Assembly: GCA_019241525.1 (NCBI GenBank)
Contig: JAFAWY010000058.1
Location: 62,001-126,000, forward strand
From: Pseudonocardiales bacterium
Lineage (GTDB): Bacteria; Actinomycetota; Actinomycetes; Mycobacteriales; Pseudonocardiaceae
Direction of reading: 5' to 3'
Length of the DNA: 64,000 nt
Shown here: positions 22,435 through 31,545 of the stretch, in pieces
How the letters are laid out: each line of letters starts with the position of its first letter
Numbering within the stretch: the stretch's first letter is position 1
The notes under the pieces: generated by a model
Told to the model about the DNA's origin: nothing
Seen by the model: only the letters and a program-made list of their open reading frames with translations
Databases searched by the model: none
Position numbers and translations under genes: made by a program

Positions 22435-23163
22435 TTACAGAACGCGAAGGAGATCGGTGACCCGGTCACCGAGCGCGAGCACCATGCGACCTGGACCTTC
22501 CAGGGCGGAGCATGCCCAGCGCAGCCCCGGCTGCTCACCGGCCTCCGGTACGGGGCTCTCGGTTTCTTGCCCAAGGTCGAGCAGCATTCCGACGGCGCGC
22601 CCGCCACCCGTGCCGGCAGGACCGGTAAGCACGGGATCTGCACCGTCAAGCAGCAGCGTGTGCGCCAGCAGGGGTGCACCATCCAGGTCCACGGCTAGCT
22701 CGCCGATGAACCGCCCGCCGCGTTGACCGGCACGCCCGAGCACCACCAGTTCACGGAGCACCGCGCGGGCTCCTGGCTGCAGCGCGACAGTGATCCGGCT
22801 GTGCAGCTGCGCTCCGTCACAGACGACGGTCGGTTCCGGTCGCCAGTCCAGCACAGCGCCATCGGCCACCGAGGCCGTCACCGCCCACCGCGCAGCAGTT
22901 CCCGGGCAGGGACCTGCTTGCACCACGGTGGCGGCCACTGAGCGCAACTGGACAGCGCAACCCGGACCGATGTGGATATCCAAGGCCAGGTCATCGCCGC
23001 CCAGCGGGCCGCCGGCACCCTGCACCAGGTGTATCCGGTGTCCACCGGTGGAACGCAGCACGATTGGTGCAGCGCTGCGCCAGCGGATACCGGATGCGTC
23101 GACGGTGAGCTCAGCCTGGGCTTTCACCGGCGAGTGGCCGACCGTAGCTGGGTGCCCACCCAC
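22435..23163 (-). CDS. ureD: Urease accessory protein UreD
   Basis: 242 aa downstream of ure[42 protein letters not shown]. Confidence 0.9.
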   Translation of the reverse strand: MGGHPATVGHSPVKAQAELTVDASGIRWRSAAPIVLRSTGGHRIHLVQGAGGPLGGDDLALDIHIGPGCAVQLRSVAATVVQAGPCPGTAARWAVTASVADGAVLDWRPEPTVVCDGAQLHSRITVALQPGARAVLRELVVLGRAGQRGGRFIGELAVDLDGAPLLAHTLLLDGADPVLTGPAGTGGGRAVGMLLDLGQETESPVPEAGEQPGLRWACSALEGPGRMVLALGDRVTDLLRVL

Positions 23164-23747
23164 TCCACCACCGGGCCGGCGTCAGGTTGTTCCCGGAGCG
23201 AGAGCAGCACGGTGGGCCGGTCGCCCCGCACCGCCACAGCGTCACGGCGCATCACCTCCAGATCGGCGCCGACGAGCGGAGCAAGGTCGATCTTGTTGAT
23301 GACCAGCAGGTCGGAACGGGTAACGCCGGGCCCGCCCTTGCGGGGAACTTTGTCACCGCCGGCCACGTCGATAACGAAGATCTGCGTGTCGATCAGTCCG
23401 TAGCTGAAGGTGGCGGTGAGGTTGTCCCCGCCGCTTTCCACCAGCACCAGGTCGGGATCGTGACACGCGGTGAGCTCGTCCACGGCGTCCAGGTTTGCGG
23501 TGATGTCGTCACGGATCGCGGTGTGCGGGCAGCAGCCGGTCCGCACTGCACGGATCCGCGCGTCGGGCAGCACCGCATTGGTGCGCAGGAAATCGGCATC
23601 TTCGGTGGTGTAGATATCGTTGGTGATCACCGCCAGGGATAGTTGGTCACGCAGTGCCCGGCACAGCGCGGCGACCAGCGCGGTCTTGCCGCTGCCGACT
23701 GGCCCGCCGACGCCGATCCGCAGTGCCCGCCATTCGTCACGAGGCAA
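23124..23747 (-). CDS. ureG: Urease accessory GTPase UreG
   Basis: 207 aa; [47 protein letters not shown]. Confidence 0.97.
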   Translation of the reverse strand: MPRDEWRALRIGVGGPVGSGKTALVAALCRALRDQLSLAVITNDIYTTEDADFLRTNAVLPDARIRAVRTGCCPHTAIRDDITANLDAVDELTACHDPDLVLVESGGDNLTATFSYGLIDTQIFVIDVAGGDKVPRKGGPGVTRSDLLVINKIDLAPLVGADLEVMRRDAVAVRGDRPTVLLSLREQPDAGPVVEWVGTQLRSATRR

Positions 23748-24423
23748 ACAGCGTCACCTCCGCCCGGGCATGCAGTTCAGCCAGGACCTCAGGCAGCGGA
23801 GTGCTCGTGCTGGGCAGCAGGCGGGGTTCCAGCCGCGCAACGGCCTCGCGGGCCACGTCGGTTGCTTCCCGCACGATGTGCTCAGCGAAGCGGCTCGCGC
23901 GTGCCTGGACGGCGGCGACCGTGATCGGATCCAAACCCAGCAGCCGCACCGCGGCCGCGCACGCCCCACTCAGCAGGTGGTGCAGTGCCAGCGACGCCGC
24001 CACGCCGGCATCGTCCCCGGCGGCGGCTACCACGGCGCCGAGCACCAGAGGGTGATGCGGGCGGCCGATCTCAGCCAGCTCGTCCAGGGCCGGGGACGGC
24101 CAGACCCGGCGGACGGTGCGAAGCAACGTCATCCCTTGCGCACGAGACGCTTCCCGGGTCGCGGACGACGGGGTACGGGCGCTGACCGCCGCATCCCAGA
24201 CATCCCAGTGCACCGGCGCAGTTTCAGCGAGGAGGCAGCCGGCTGCGGCGACCGCGGCGACCACCGGTCCGGTACCGCCCAGCCGACCGGCGAGGAACAG
24301 TGCCAGGTCCTGCGCATCGCGTACCAGATTGCGCGCGACGGCAGCCTCGACGGTGCCGGAGTGCACGTGCCCGCCGGTGGGCAACCGGGAATCGGCCAGC
24401 AACAGCGACGCCAGTACGGTCAT
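23737..24423 (-). CDS. ureF: Urease accessory protein UreF
   Basis: 228 aa; [23 protein letters not shown]; between ureG and ureC. Confidence 0.92.
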   Translation of the reverse strand: MTVLASLLLADSRLPTGGHVHSGTVEAAVARNLVRDAQDLALFLAGRLGGTGPVVAAVAAAGCLLAETAPVHWDVWDAAVSARTPSSATREASRAQGMTLLRTVRRVWPSPALDELAEIGRPHHPLVLGAVVAAAGDDAGVAASLALHHLLSGACAAAVRLLGLDPITVAAVQARASRFAEHIVREATDVAREAVARLEPRLLPSTSTPLPEVLAELHARAEVTLFAS

Positions 24424-26489
24424 CAGAACAGGAAATAACGCTGGGCCATCGGAATTTCCGCCGCCGGGTGCGGTTCCACCACCTCACCGTTGATCCGTAC
24501 TGTGAACGTTTCAGGGTCCACGTCGATGCGGGGCAGCGCGTCGTTGTGCGGCATATCGGACTTACGTAGCGCCCGGGTGTCCCGCACCGCCACCAGCTTG
24601 CGGCGCACCGCGAGCCGCTCTGCCAAACGCCCCTGCAACGCGGCGGGAGCCACAAAGTGCAGTGACGTGGCGGCGGCACTCGCCGCGGAGGCCCCGAACA
24701 TCGGACGGGGCAGCACCGGTTGCGGGGTCGGGATGGAAGCGTTGGAATCGCCCATCGCGGCCCACGCGATCATGCCGCCCTTGAGTACGACGCTCGGACG
24801 TACCCCGAAAAACGCGGGCTGCCACAGCACCAGGTCGGCGAGCTTGCCCACCTCCACCGAGCCGACCTCACCATCTAGCCCGTGCGCCACCGCGGGGCAG
24901 ATCGTGTACTTGGCGACGTAACGGCGCGCTCGCAAGTTGTCCGAGGTGTCCGGATCTCCGGGCAACGCGCCGACCCGGCGCTTCATCACGTGCGCGGTTT
25001 GCCAGGTCCGCAAGATGACCTCGCCCACCCGGCCCATTGCCTGGGAGTCCGAGCCGATCATGGAGATGGCCCCGAGATCGTGCAGCGCATCCTCGGCTGC
25101 GATGGTGGATGGACGGATGCGGCTCTCCGCGAAGGCGAGATCCTCCGGCACGGTGGGATTGAGATGGTGGCACACCATGAGCATGTCGAGGTGCTCATCG
25201 ACAGTGTTGCCGGTGTGCGGCCGCGTCGGGTTGGTGGAGCTGGGCAGTACATGTGGGGCGCCGGCAACAGTGATGATGTCCGGCGCGTGGCCGCCGCCGG
25301 CTCCCTCGGTGTGGTAGGCGTGAATGGTTCGCCCGCCAATCGCGGCCAGCGTGTCGGCGACGTAGCCGGCCTCGTTGAGGGTGTCGGTGTGGATCGCCAC
25401 CTGCACCCCGGTCTCGTCGGCAACCCGCAGGCAGGCGTTGATTGCTGCCGGGGTCGATCCCCAGTCCTCGTGCAGCTTGAAGCCGCTGGCACCGGCCGCG
25501 ACCTGCTCGTACAGCGACTGCTCACTGACTGTGTTGCCCTTGCCGAGCAAGGCGACGTTCACCGGCAGATCATCGAGGGATTCCAGCATTCGCGCCAGGT
25601 ACCAGGCACCCGGCGTCACTGTCGTGGCCTTGGTGCCCTCGGCGGGACCGGTGCCGCCGCCGATCAGCGTGGTGACGCCGGACCCTAACGCTTCGGGTAC
25701 CTGCTGGGGGCTGATCAGGTGCACGTGGCAATCGACCGCGCCCGCCGTCAGGATCAGTCCGTTGCCGGCGATCACTTCGGTTCCCGGGCCGATGACGAGG
25801 GCCGGATGCACCCCATCCATGATGTCCGGGTTGCCCGCCTTGCCCAGGCCGACGATCCGGCCGTCGCGCACCCCGACGTCGGCCTTGATCACCCCCCAGT
25901 GGTCCAGCACCACCGCTCCGGTGACCACCAGATCTGGCGCACCATCCGCCCGGGTGGCCCGGGCCTGGCCCATCGACTCGCGGATCACCTTGCCACCACC
26001 GAAGACCACCTCGTCGCCGCCACGGGGGCCACGGCACCGATCTTCGGTGATCTCTACCAGCAGGTCGGTGTCGGCCAGCCGCACCCGGTCGCCTTCAGTG
26101 GGACCGAAAAGCTTGGCATACCGGCTGCGCTCCACTGTCCAGCTTCCACCAGTCGGGGCCGGTATGGTCGCGCCCGCAGGAGGAGGTGCATCGAGGCGCA
26201 AGCCCGGCACGACGCGGGCACCGCCCAGCGGCACCACCCGCACAACCCGCTCGATGCCAGGTTCGAAGCGCACAGAAGTCCCTGCCGGAATCGCCAACCG
26301 CATGCCCGTGGCGGCGCCGCGGTCCATGTCCAGCGCCGGGTTTGCGGCGGCGAGGTGGTAGTGAGATCCCACCTGGACCGGCCGGTCACCGGTATTGCGG
26401 ATGACCAGCTCGGCACCGGCATCCGGTCCAAGCACGACAGGTTCCCCGCACAGCAGTAGCTCTCCGGGCACCACAGGTTCGGGAGTCAC
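24423..26489 (-). CDS. ureC: Urease fused beta-alpha subunit (UreB-UreC fusion)
   Basis: Single 688 aa ORF. N-terminal UreB-like part ([14 protein letters not shown]...[25 protein letters not shown]...), Pro/Ala linker, then UreC ([54 protein letters not shown]). Confidence 0.95.
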   Translation of the reverse strand: MTPEPVVPGELLLCGEPVVLGPDAGAELVIRNTGDRPVQVGSHYHLAAANPALDMDRGAATGMRLAIPAGTSVRFEPGIERVVRVVPLGGARVVPGLRLDAPPPAGATIPAPTGGSWTVERSRYAKLFGPTEGDRVRLADTDLLVEITEDRCRGPRGGDEVVFGGGKVIRESMGQARATRADGAPDLVVTGAVVLDHWGVIKADVGVRDGRIVGLGKAGNPDIMDGVHPALVIGPGTEVIAGNGLILTAGAVDCHVHLISPQQVPEALGSGVTTLIGGGTGPAEGTKATTVTPGAWYLARMLESLDDLPVNVALLGKGNTVSEQSLYEQVAAGASGFKLHEDWGSTPAAINACLRVADETGVQVAIHTDTLNEAGYVADTLAAIGGRTIHAYHTEGAGGGHAPDIITVAGAPHVLPSSTNPTRPHTGNTVDEHLDMLMVCHHLNPTVPEDLAFAESRIRPSTIAAEDALHDLGAISMIGSDSQAMGRVGEVILRTWQTAHVMKRRVGALPGDPDTSDNLRARRYVAKYTICPAVAHGLDGEVGSVEVGKLADLVLWQPAFFGVRPSVVLKGGMIAWAAMGDSNASIPTPQPVLPRPMFGASAASAAATSLHFVAPAALQGRLAERLAVRRKLVAVRDTRALRKSDMPHNDALPRIDVDPETFTVRINGEVVEPHPAAEIPMAQRYFLF

Positions 26490-26788
26490 TGGATTGGCCG
26501 GTGGACGGTGACCAGCTTGGTGCCGTCGGGAAAGGTCGCCTCCACCTGCACAGATATGATCATTTCGGGCACCCCATCTAGCACGTCCTCCCGGCTGAGC
26601 ACCCGCTGACCTGCGGACATCAGATCAGCGACGCTACGCCCGTCGCGGGCTCGTTCCAGCACCCATGAGGTGATCACTGCCACGGCCTCGGGATAGTTGA
26701 GCCGCAGACCCCTCGCACGGCGCTGCCTGGCAAGCTGGCCAGCCAGGTGGATGAGAAGCTTTTCCTGCTCATGCGGGGACAGCAGCAT
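26486..26788 (-). CDS. ureA: Urease gamma subunit
   Basis: 100 aa; [40 protein letters not shown]...[14 protein letters not shown]. Confidence 0.97.
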   Translation of the reverse strand: MLLSPHEQEKLLIHLAGQLARQRRARGLRLNYPEAVAVITSWVLERARDGRSVADLMSAGQRVLSREDVLDGVPEMIISVQVEATFPDGTKLVTVHRPIQ

Positions 26789-26807
26789 GGGCGCTTCCTC
26801 CCTGAGG

Positions 26808-27200
26808 TCACTCGCCCCATATCGTCAGCCCGTGGCTTCGGGCTGCGCCGGCGAGACGGTCATCGAAGGTGGCCACCGCATCAGCGACCTGATCCGCTGC
26901 CAGCAAAACGCAGCAGTCCGGCAATTTCAGGGTGGTGGCGGCACACAGGCTGGCTAGCCGCACGGCTGCGTCGTGCGGCAGGTCCACGGCGCATACACCG
27001 AGCTGGCCCAGCACGGCCGCGGCCTGGTCTACCTGGCCGACACGGGCCGGGCCGACAAGCACTTCCGCCAGCGTGATCGGGCTGGCACCCAGGGGCTTGG
27101 CCTGGTCTGCGGCGAGAAGGAGCAGCTCGCCAGCACGGTCATGGCGGCCATCGGTCGCGTCGAGGTGCGCGATCAGCACACCGGCATCCAGCACGATCAC
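26808..27200 (-). CDS. PIN-domain toxin (VapC-like)
   Basis: In-frame GTG at 27200 gives [27 protein letters not shown]...[38 protein letters not shown] overlap with upstream antitoxin. Confidence 0.88.
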   Translation of the reverse strand: MIVLDAGVLIAHLDATDGRHDRAGELLLLAADQAKPLGASPITLAEVLVGPARVGQVDQAAAVLGQLGVCAVDLPHDAAVRLASLCAATTLKLPDCCVLLAADQVADAVATFDDRLAGAARSHGLTIWGE

Positions 27201-27466
27201 GCCGGCCGGTCCTCCCGAAACGCGGTGACGTAGCCGCCGCCGAACACGCCGGTGAGTGCACCACTGGTCCGGCACACCGCTTCGCGCTGGGTAACCACAT
27301 CCCGGGCTCGCTGGTCAAGTACTGCTCGATGACCCTCTTCGACCAAGCGCAGCAATAGCTTGGAGCGGTTGCCACGGTCAGTCGGCCAGCGTTGCGCGGC
27401 ATCATCGAGTGCGCGAGCCACCCGCTCGGACTCGGTGATCATATGACGGCGCCGGGCGGTAGGCAT
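27197..27466 (-). CDS. VapB-like antitoxin / small DNA-binding protein
   Basis: In-frame ATG at 27466 gives MPTARRRHMITESERVARALDDAAQRWPTDRGNRSKLLLRLVEEGHRAV; overlaps the PIN gene start. Confidence 0.75.
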   Translation of the reverse strand: MPTARRRHMITESERVARALDDAAQRWPTDRGNRSKLLLRLVEEGHRAVLDQRARDVVTQREAVCRTSGALTGVFGGGYVTAFREDRPA

Positions 27467-27469
27467 AGC

Positions 27470-27517
27470 GAAGTGTAGCACTCAGTTTACAGTGCTACAC
27501 TTCTTTGACTGCTACAC
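27470..27517. promoter_or_regulatory. Candidate TA autoregulatory operator
   Basis: GAAGTGTAGCACT-cagtttac-AGTGCTACACTTC (13-bp perfect arms, 27470-27503) plus an extra half-site TGCTACAC at 27510-27517, immediately upstream of the antitoxin. Confidence 0.8.
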
Positions 27518-27528
27518 GCTTTCGAGTG

Positions 27529-27834
27529 TCATACCGCCTCAGCCGGATGCAGCGCCGCAGAGGCACCCACCCGGGGCTGGGGAACGGCTTGTCTGGCTGG
27601 TTCGCCATCTCGCCTGGTCGGTGGAGTTGCGGGGTGCTCGACTAGAGCCAGCACCCGAGAGGCCATGAACCGCGCCGTGCGCACCGGCGTGCCACCACGG
27701 GTTACTTCGGTGACCTCCACGATGCCTCGCCCGTGGGTGATCTCCACCCGTCGACCATTGCGGGTGGCCTCGATCTCGTAGGTGAGCGTGGAGCCGCCGG
27801 CGTCGATGACGATCTCGGTGCGATCGCCCTTCAT
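27529..27834 (-). CDS. Small hypothetical protein
   Basis: In-frame ATG at 27834: MKGDRTEIVIDAGGSTLTYEIEATRNGRRVEITHGRGIVEVTEVTRGGTPVRTARFMASRVLALVEH; no family recognised. Confidence 0.65.
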   Translation of the reverse strand: MKGDRTEIVIDAGGSTLTYEIEATRNGRRVEITHGRGIVEVTEVTRGGTPVRTARFMASRVLALVEHPATPPTRRDGEPARQAVPQPRVGASAALHPAEAV

Positions 27835-28045
27835 GGCTTGCGATCCTTTACATGTACCGGTATGACGAGGGTCCGGACCAGGCATGCTGGTCGCCTCTCG
27901 GCGAAAGGCGCACCGCAGCTTCAGCCGAACGATCGTCCGCGGCGGCGGATTGAAGTGGACCCGGGGACACATGGCACCCTGATCCGGACGACCACTACAA
28001 CTATCCATAGGGCCGGATCATTCCCCCGGGCGCTGGCAGATCAGG

Positions 28046-28738
28046 TCAGATTGCCATGGCCGCGCGGACGTGATCGAGCGCATCGGCACCTCCGTCGCCA
28101 CTGGAGGTGATGCGCCCGGCTTCCATCACGTAATAACGGCTGGCTGCAGCGAGTGCGAAGCCAACGTGTTGTTCCACCAGCAGGATTGATAGCCCCTCAC
28201 GGTCGATTAACGACAGGATGGTCTGCTCGATCTCGGCGACCACGGAGGGCTGGATGCCCTCCGTGGGCTCATCGAGGATGAGAATGCGCGGCTGGGTGAT
28301 CAACGCTCGGGCAATGGCCAACTGCTGGCGCTGGCCACCCGACAGTAGCCCGGCGCGACGCGACAGCAACCCGGTAAGGGCCGGGAACAGGTCGAGCATT
28401 TCGGCGATCAGCTTCTTGCCGTTGCGCCGGGTGTCCGCCACCAGTTGCAGGTTCTCCTCGGTGGTGAGTTGCGGGAAGCATTGCTGTCCTTGCGGCACGT
28501 ACCCGATGCCGCGCCTGACCCGCTCGTGCGGCCGCAGGCGGGTGATGTCCTCGCCGTCAAATAAGATGCGACCGGCGCTGGGATGCAGCAGCCCGACAGC
28601 GGCGCGCAGCAGCGTCGTCTTCCCAGCACCGTTGTGCCCCATCACGGCAGCAACCCCACCCGCGGGTACCTCGACACTCGCCCCATGCACAACCGTGGTT
28701 CGCCCATAGCCGATGTGGACATCTATCAGCGTCAACAT
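28046..28738 (-). CDS. urtE: Urea ABC transporter ATP-binding protein UrtE
   Basis: 230 aa; Walker A GHNGAGKTTLL, LSGGQRQQLAIARAL; last gene of the urt operon. Confidence 0.92.
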   Translation of the reverse strand: MLTLIDVHIGYGRTTVVHGASVEVPAGGVAAVMGHNGAGKTTLLRAAVGLLHPSAGRILFDGEDITRLRPHERVRRGIGYVPQGQQCFPQLTTEENLQLVADTRRNGKKLIAEMLDLFPALTGLLSRRAGLLSGGQRQQLAIARALITQPRILILDEPTEGIQPSVVAEIEQTILSLIDREGLSILLVEQHVGFALAAASRYYVMEAGRITSSGDGGADALDHVRAAMAI

Positions 28739-29487
28739 CAGGACGTGACCTCCGCATGGCCGAGGTATACCTCCTGGACTCTGGGATCAGCCTGCACCTG
28801 GGCCACCTTTCCTTCACTGAGCACCTTGCCGGCGTGCAGGACGGTGACGGAGCTAGCGAACGAGCGCATGAAATCCATGTCGTGCTCGACCACGACAACA
28901 GTGCGTTCGGCACCGATCCGGCGCAATAGCTCGCCGGTCTGGGTCCGCTCGTCGGCGCTCATCCCGGCCACCGGCTCATCGAGTAACAGCACGCGCGCGT
29001 CCTGCACCAGTAGCATGCCGATTTCCAGCCACTGTTTTTGGCCGTGTGCCAATACTCCTGCTTGTTGGTCACGCAACCCGGCCAGTCCGATGGTTTCCAT
29101 GGTTTGCTCAACCTCTGGCGGAACCGCTCGGCGGCTGCGCAGCAATGACACCGGCCTTCGCCCTGCCCCAGCCGCAATATCGAGGTTCTGCAGGACGGTC
29201 AGTTCCTCGAAGACAGTGGCAGTCTGGAAGGTGCGACCGACTCCTAGCCGAGCGATCTGGTGCACCTTCTTGCCGATCAGCTCGGTCCGGCCAAAACGGA
29301 CCGAGCCGGTGGCCGGAGCCAGGCCGGTGATCGCGTCCACCAGTGTGGTCTTACCCGCACCATTTGGACCAATCAAAAACCGCAGTTCGCCTTGCAACAC
29401 CGTCATAGAGACACCGTCGACGGCGACGAATCCGTCGAACACTACCCGCACGTCGGACAGTTCTAAATAATCGGCGTTCATGGTCAT
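28738..29487 (-). CDS. urtD: Urea ABC transporter ATP-binding protein UrtD
   Basis: 249 aa; LEL SDVRVVFDGFVAVDGVSMTVLQGELRFLIGPNGAGKTTLVDAITG (read as LELSDVRV...). Confidence 0.92.
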   Translation of the reverse strand: MTMNADYLELSDVRVVFDGFVAVDGVSMTVLQGELRFLIGPNGAGKTTLVDAITGLAPATGSVRFGRTELIGKKVHQIARLGVGRTFQTATVFEELTVLQNLDIAAGAGRRPVSLLRSRRAVPPEVEQTMETIGLAGLRDQQAGVLAHGQKQWLEIGMLLVQDARVLLLDEPVAGMSADERTQTGELLRRIGAERTVVVVEHDMDFMRSFASSVTVLHAGKVLSEGKVAQVQADPRVQEVYLGHAEVTS

Positions 29488-30653
29488 TGGCCAGTTTCCG
29501 ATCCAGCGCTGATTCCCGACAGACCGGATTCGGATGGCAGTGAAGGCGCCGCATCAGCCTGCGGCGCCGCCATCCTGCCGGCGCGGGTACCAAATCGCTG
29601 TCTTCGCTGCCAGGATCCTCGTAACAAGCTCACCGACGACAGTCCAGCTGGCAGGAACGCAATTACCAGAACGAACAACGCACCTTGGAAATAGCTCCAA
29701 AATGAGGGGAAGCTTTCCGACAGTGCAGTCTGCGCCCATGCTACGGCGATCGCGCCAAGCACCGGGCCGAACAGCGTGGCCCGCCCGCCGATCGCTACCC
29801 CGATGAGAAAGGCGATCGAAGGTACCACCCCGACATTGGCTGGGGAGATGATCCCTACGATGGGCACGAATAATGCACCAGCGATGCCGGCCATTGCCGC
29901 CGCTAGTACATACGCCACCAGCTTGATGTTTGCCGGATCGTAGCCGAGAAATCGCACTCGCTCTTCTTGATCCCGGACCGCTATGAGCAGTTCACCGTAC
30001 CGAGACCGATAAAGCTGCCACACTACCGCTAGCGTGATCAGCAGGATTACCGCCGCGATGTAGAACAGCATGCGCTTGTTCACCGGGTCGTAAAGGTTGA
30101 ACCCGAAGAACGAGCGGAACCCATTAAGCCCGTTGAATCCTCCCAGGGTGACCTGCTGACCGATCAGCAAGATTGTAAATGCTGCTGCCAACGCTTGGGA
30201 CAAGATGGCGAAGTACGCGCCACGGACCCGCCTGCGGAAGATTGCGATGCCGAGCCCGAATGCCACCAGGGACGGGATCAGGATTACCCCCAAGAGGGTC
30301 ACCACCGGAGATCGAAACGGTTCCCACCAGAAGGGCAGGTGCCCGGATCCGTAGAGCAGCATGAAATCGGGCACCCCGGAGGGTCCGGCATCGGCGAGTT
30401 TGAGATGGAATGCCATCACGTAGCCGCCCAAACCGAAGAACACGCCTTGTCCCAGCGTCAGCATGCCGCCGCGCCCCCAGGCCAGACCGATCCCGACCGC
30501 CACGATGGCGTAGCAGACGAACCGCCCTAGCAGGGACAACCGGAAGTCCGAGAGCACCGCCGGTGCCACCACAAGCAACGCAAGAGCGCCAAGTAGCAAG
30601 CCGCACAAGGCACCATAGTTGCTTCTGGACTGGCCCGCGCTGGTATGCCTCAT
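29484..30653 (-). CDS. urtC: Urea ABC transporter permease UrtC
   Basis: 389 aa LivM-like permease; GRGGMLTLGQGVFFGLGGYVMAFHLKLAD. Confidence 0.92.
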   Translation of the reverse strand: MRHTSAGQSRSNYGALCGLLLGALALLVVAPAVLSDFRLSLLGRFVCYAIVAVGIGLAWGRGGMLTLGQGVFFGLGGYVMAFHLKLADAGPSGVPDFMLLYGSGHLPFWWEPFRSPVVTLLGVILIPSLVAFGLGIAIFRRRVRGAYFAILSQALAAAFTILLIGQQVTLGGFNGLNGFRSFFGFNLYDPVNKRMLFYIAAVILLITLAVVWQLYRSRYGELLIAVRDQEERVRFLGYDPANIKLVAYVLAAAMAGIAGALFVPIVGIISPANVGVVPSIAFLIGVAIGGRATLFGPVLGAIAVAWAQTALSESFPSFWSYFQGALFVLVIAFLPAGLSSVSLLRGSWQRRQRFGTRAGRMAAPQADAAPSLPSESGLSGISAGSETGQ

Positions 30654-31534
30654 GCCAGGCTCCTGGTCCGGACACTGAAGATGCCCTGTGGCCGGATCTG
30701 CAAGAACACCACGATGACGACGAAGACCATGACCTTCGCGATACTGGCCGTGGTCGAGTATTCAAAGGTTGCCTGCAGCAAGCCGAGCCCGAATGCCGCG
30801 ATCACGGCCCCTTTGATCTGCCCGATGCCTCCGACTACCACGACGAGGAAGGCGTCGACGATGTAACTGGTGCCCAAAGTAGGACCCGTGGAGCCGAGCA
30901 AGGTCAGCGCCACACCGGCGATTCCGGCTAGGCCAGAACCGATGAAGAAGGTGAGCCGGTCGGTATTACGGGTGGAGATGCCAACGGTCTCAGCCAGATC
31001 TCGGTTCTGCACGACGCCGCGGATCCGGCGGCCCAGCGGCATCGTCTTCAATACCAGGGACAGTCCGGCAACGGCGGCCGCAGCTAGCATCAGGATAAAC
31101 AGCCGTGCCGCGGGCACATGGGTAATACCGACGTCGATGCCGCCCGACAGCCAACTGGGGGCCCGGACGTCGACGTTCGGGGCGCCGAAAATGTCCCGGG
31201 CGGCTTGCTGCAAGATCAGCGATACGCCCCACGTCACCAGCAGGGTGTCCAGCGGCCGGTGGTACATCCGGCGGATCAGGGTGGCTTCGAGCAGTACGCC
31301 CATCAATCCACCCACCAGGAAACCGAGTGGTATGGCCAGCAGCAGCGAGATCCCGGCATCGGCTATGACCTTTTGGATCACGAACGCGGTGTAGGACCCC
31401 GCCATGATGAACTCGCCGTGGGCCATGTTGATCACGCCCATTTGCCCGAAAGTAAGGGCCAATCCGAGCGCCGCGAGTAGCAATATCGAACCTAGCGAGA
31501 TCCCGGCCACCAGCTGGCTGTACAGGGCTTGCAT
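30650..31534 (-). CDS. urtB: Urea ABC transporter permease UrtB
   Basis: 294 aa LivH-like permease; LALTFGQMGVINMAHGEFIMAGSYTAFVIQ. Confidence 0.93.
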   Translation of the reverse strand: MQALYSQLVAGISLGSILLLAALGLALTFGQMGVINMAHGEFIMAGSYTAFVIQKVIADAGISLLLAIPLGFLVGGLMGVLLEATLIRRMYHRPLDTLLVTWGVSLILQQAARDIFGAPNVDVRAPSWLSGGIDVGITHVPAARLFILMLAAAAVAGLSLVLKTMPLGRRIRGVVQNRDLAETVGISTRNTDRLTFFIGSGLAGIAGVALTLLGSTGPTLGTSYIVDAFLVVVVGGIGQIKGAVIAAFGLGLLQATFEYSTTASIAKVMVFVVIVVFLQIRPQGIFSVRTRSLA

Positions 31535-31545
31535 GCTGAGGCCCG

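Noticed and set aside
25375-26361. 328-aa plus-strand ORF and neighbouring 24882-25688, 25719-26459
   Set aside because: Antisense to the fused ureBC gene, which has clear urease motifs.
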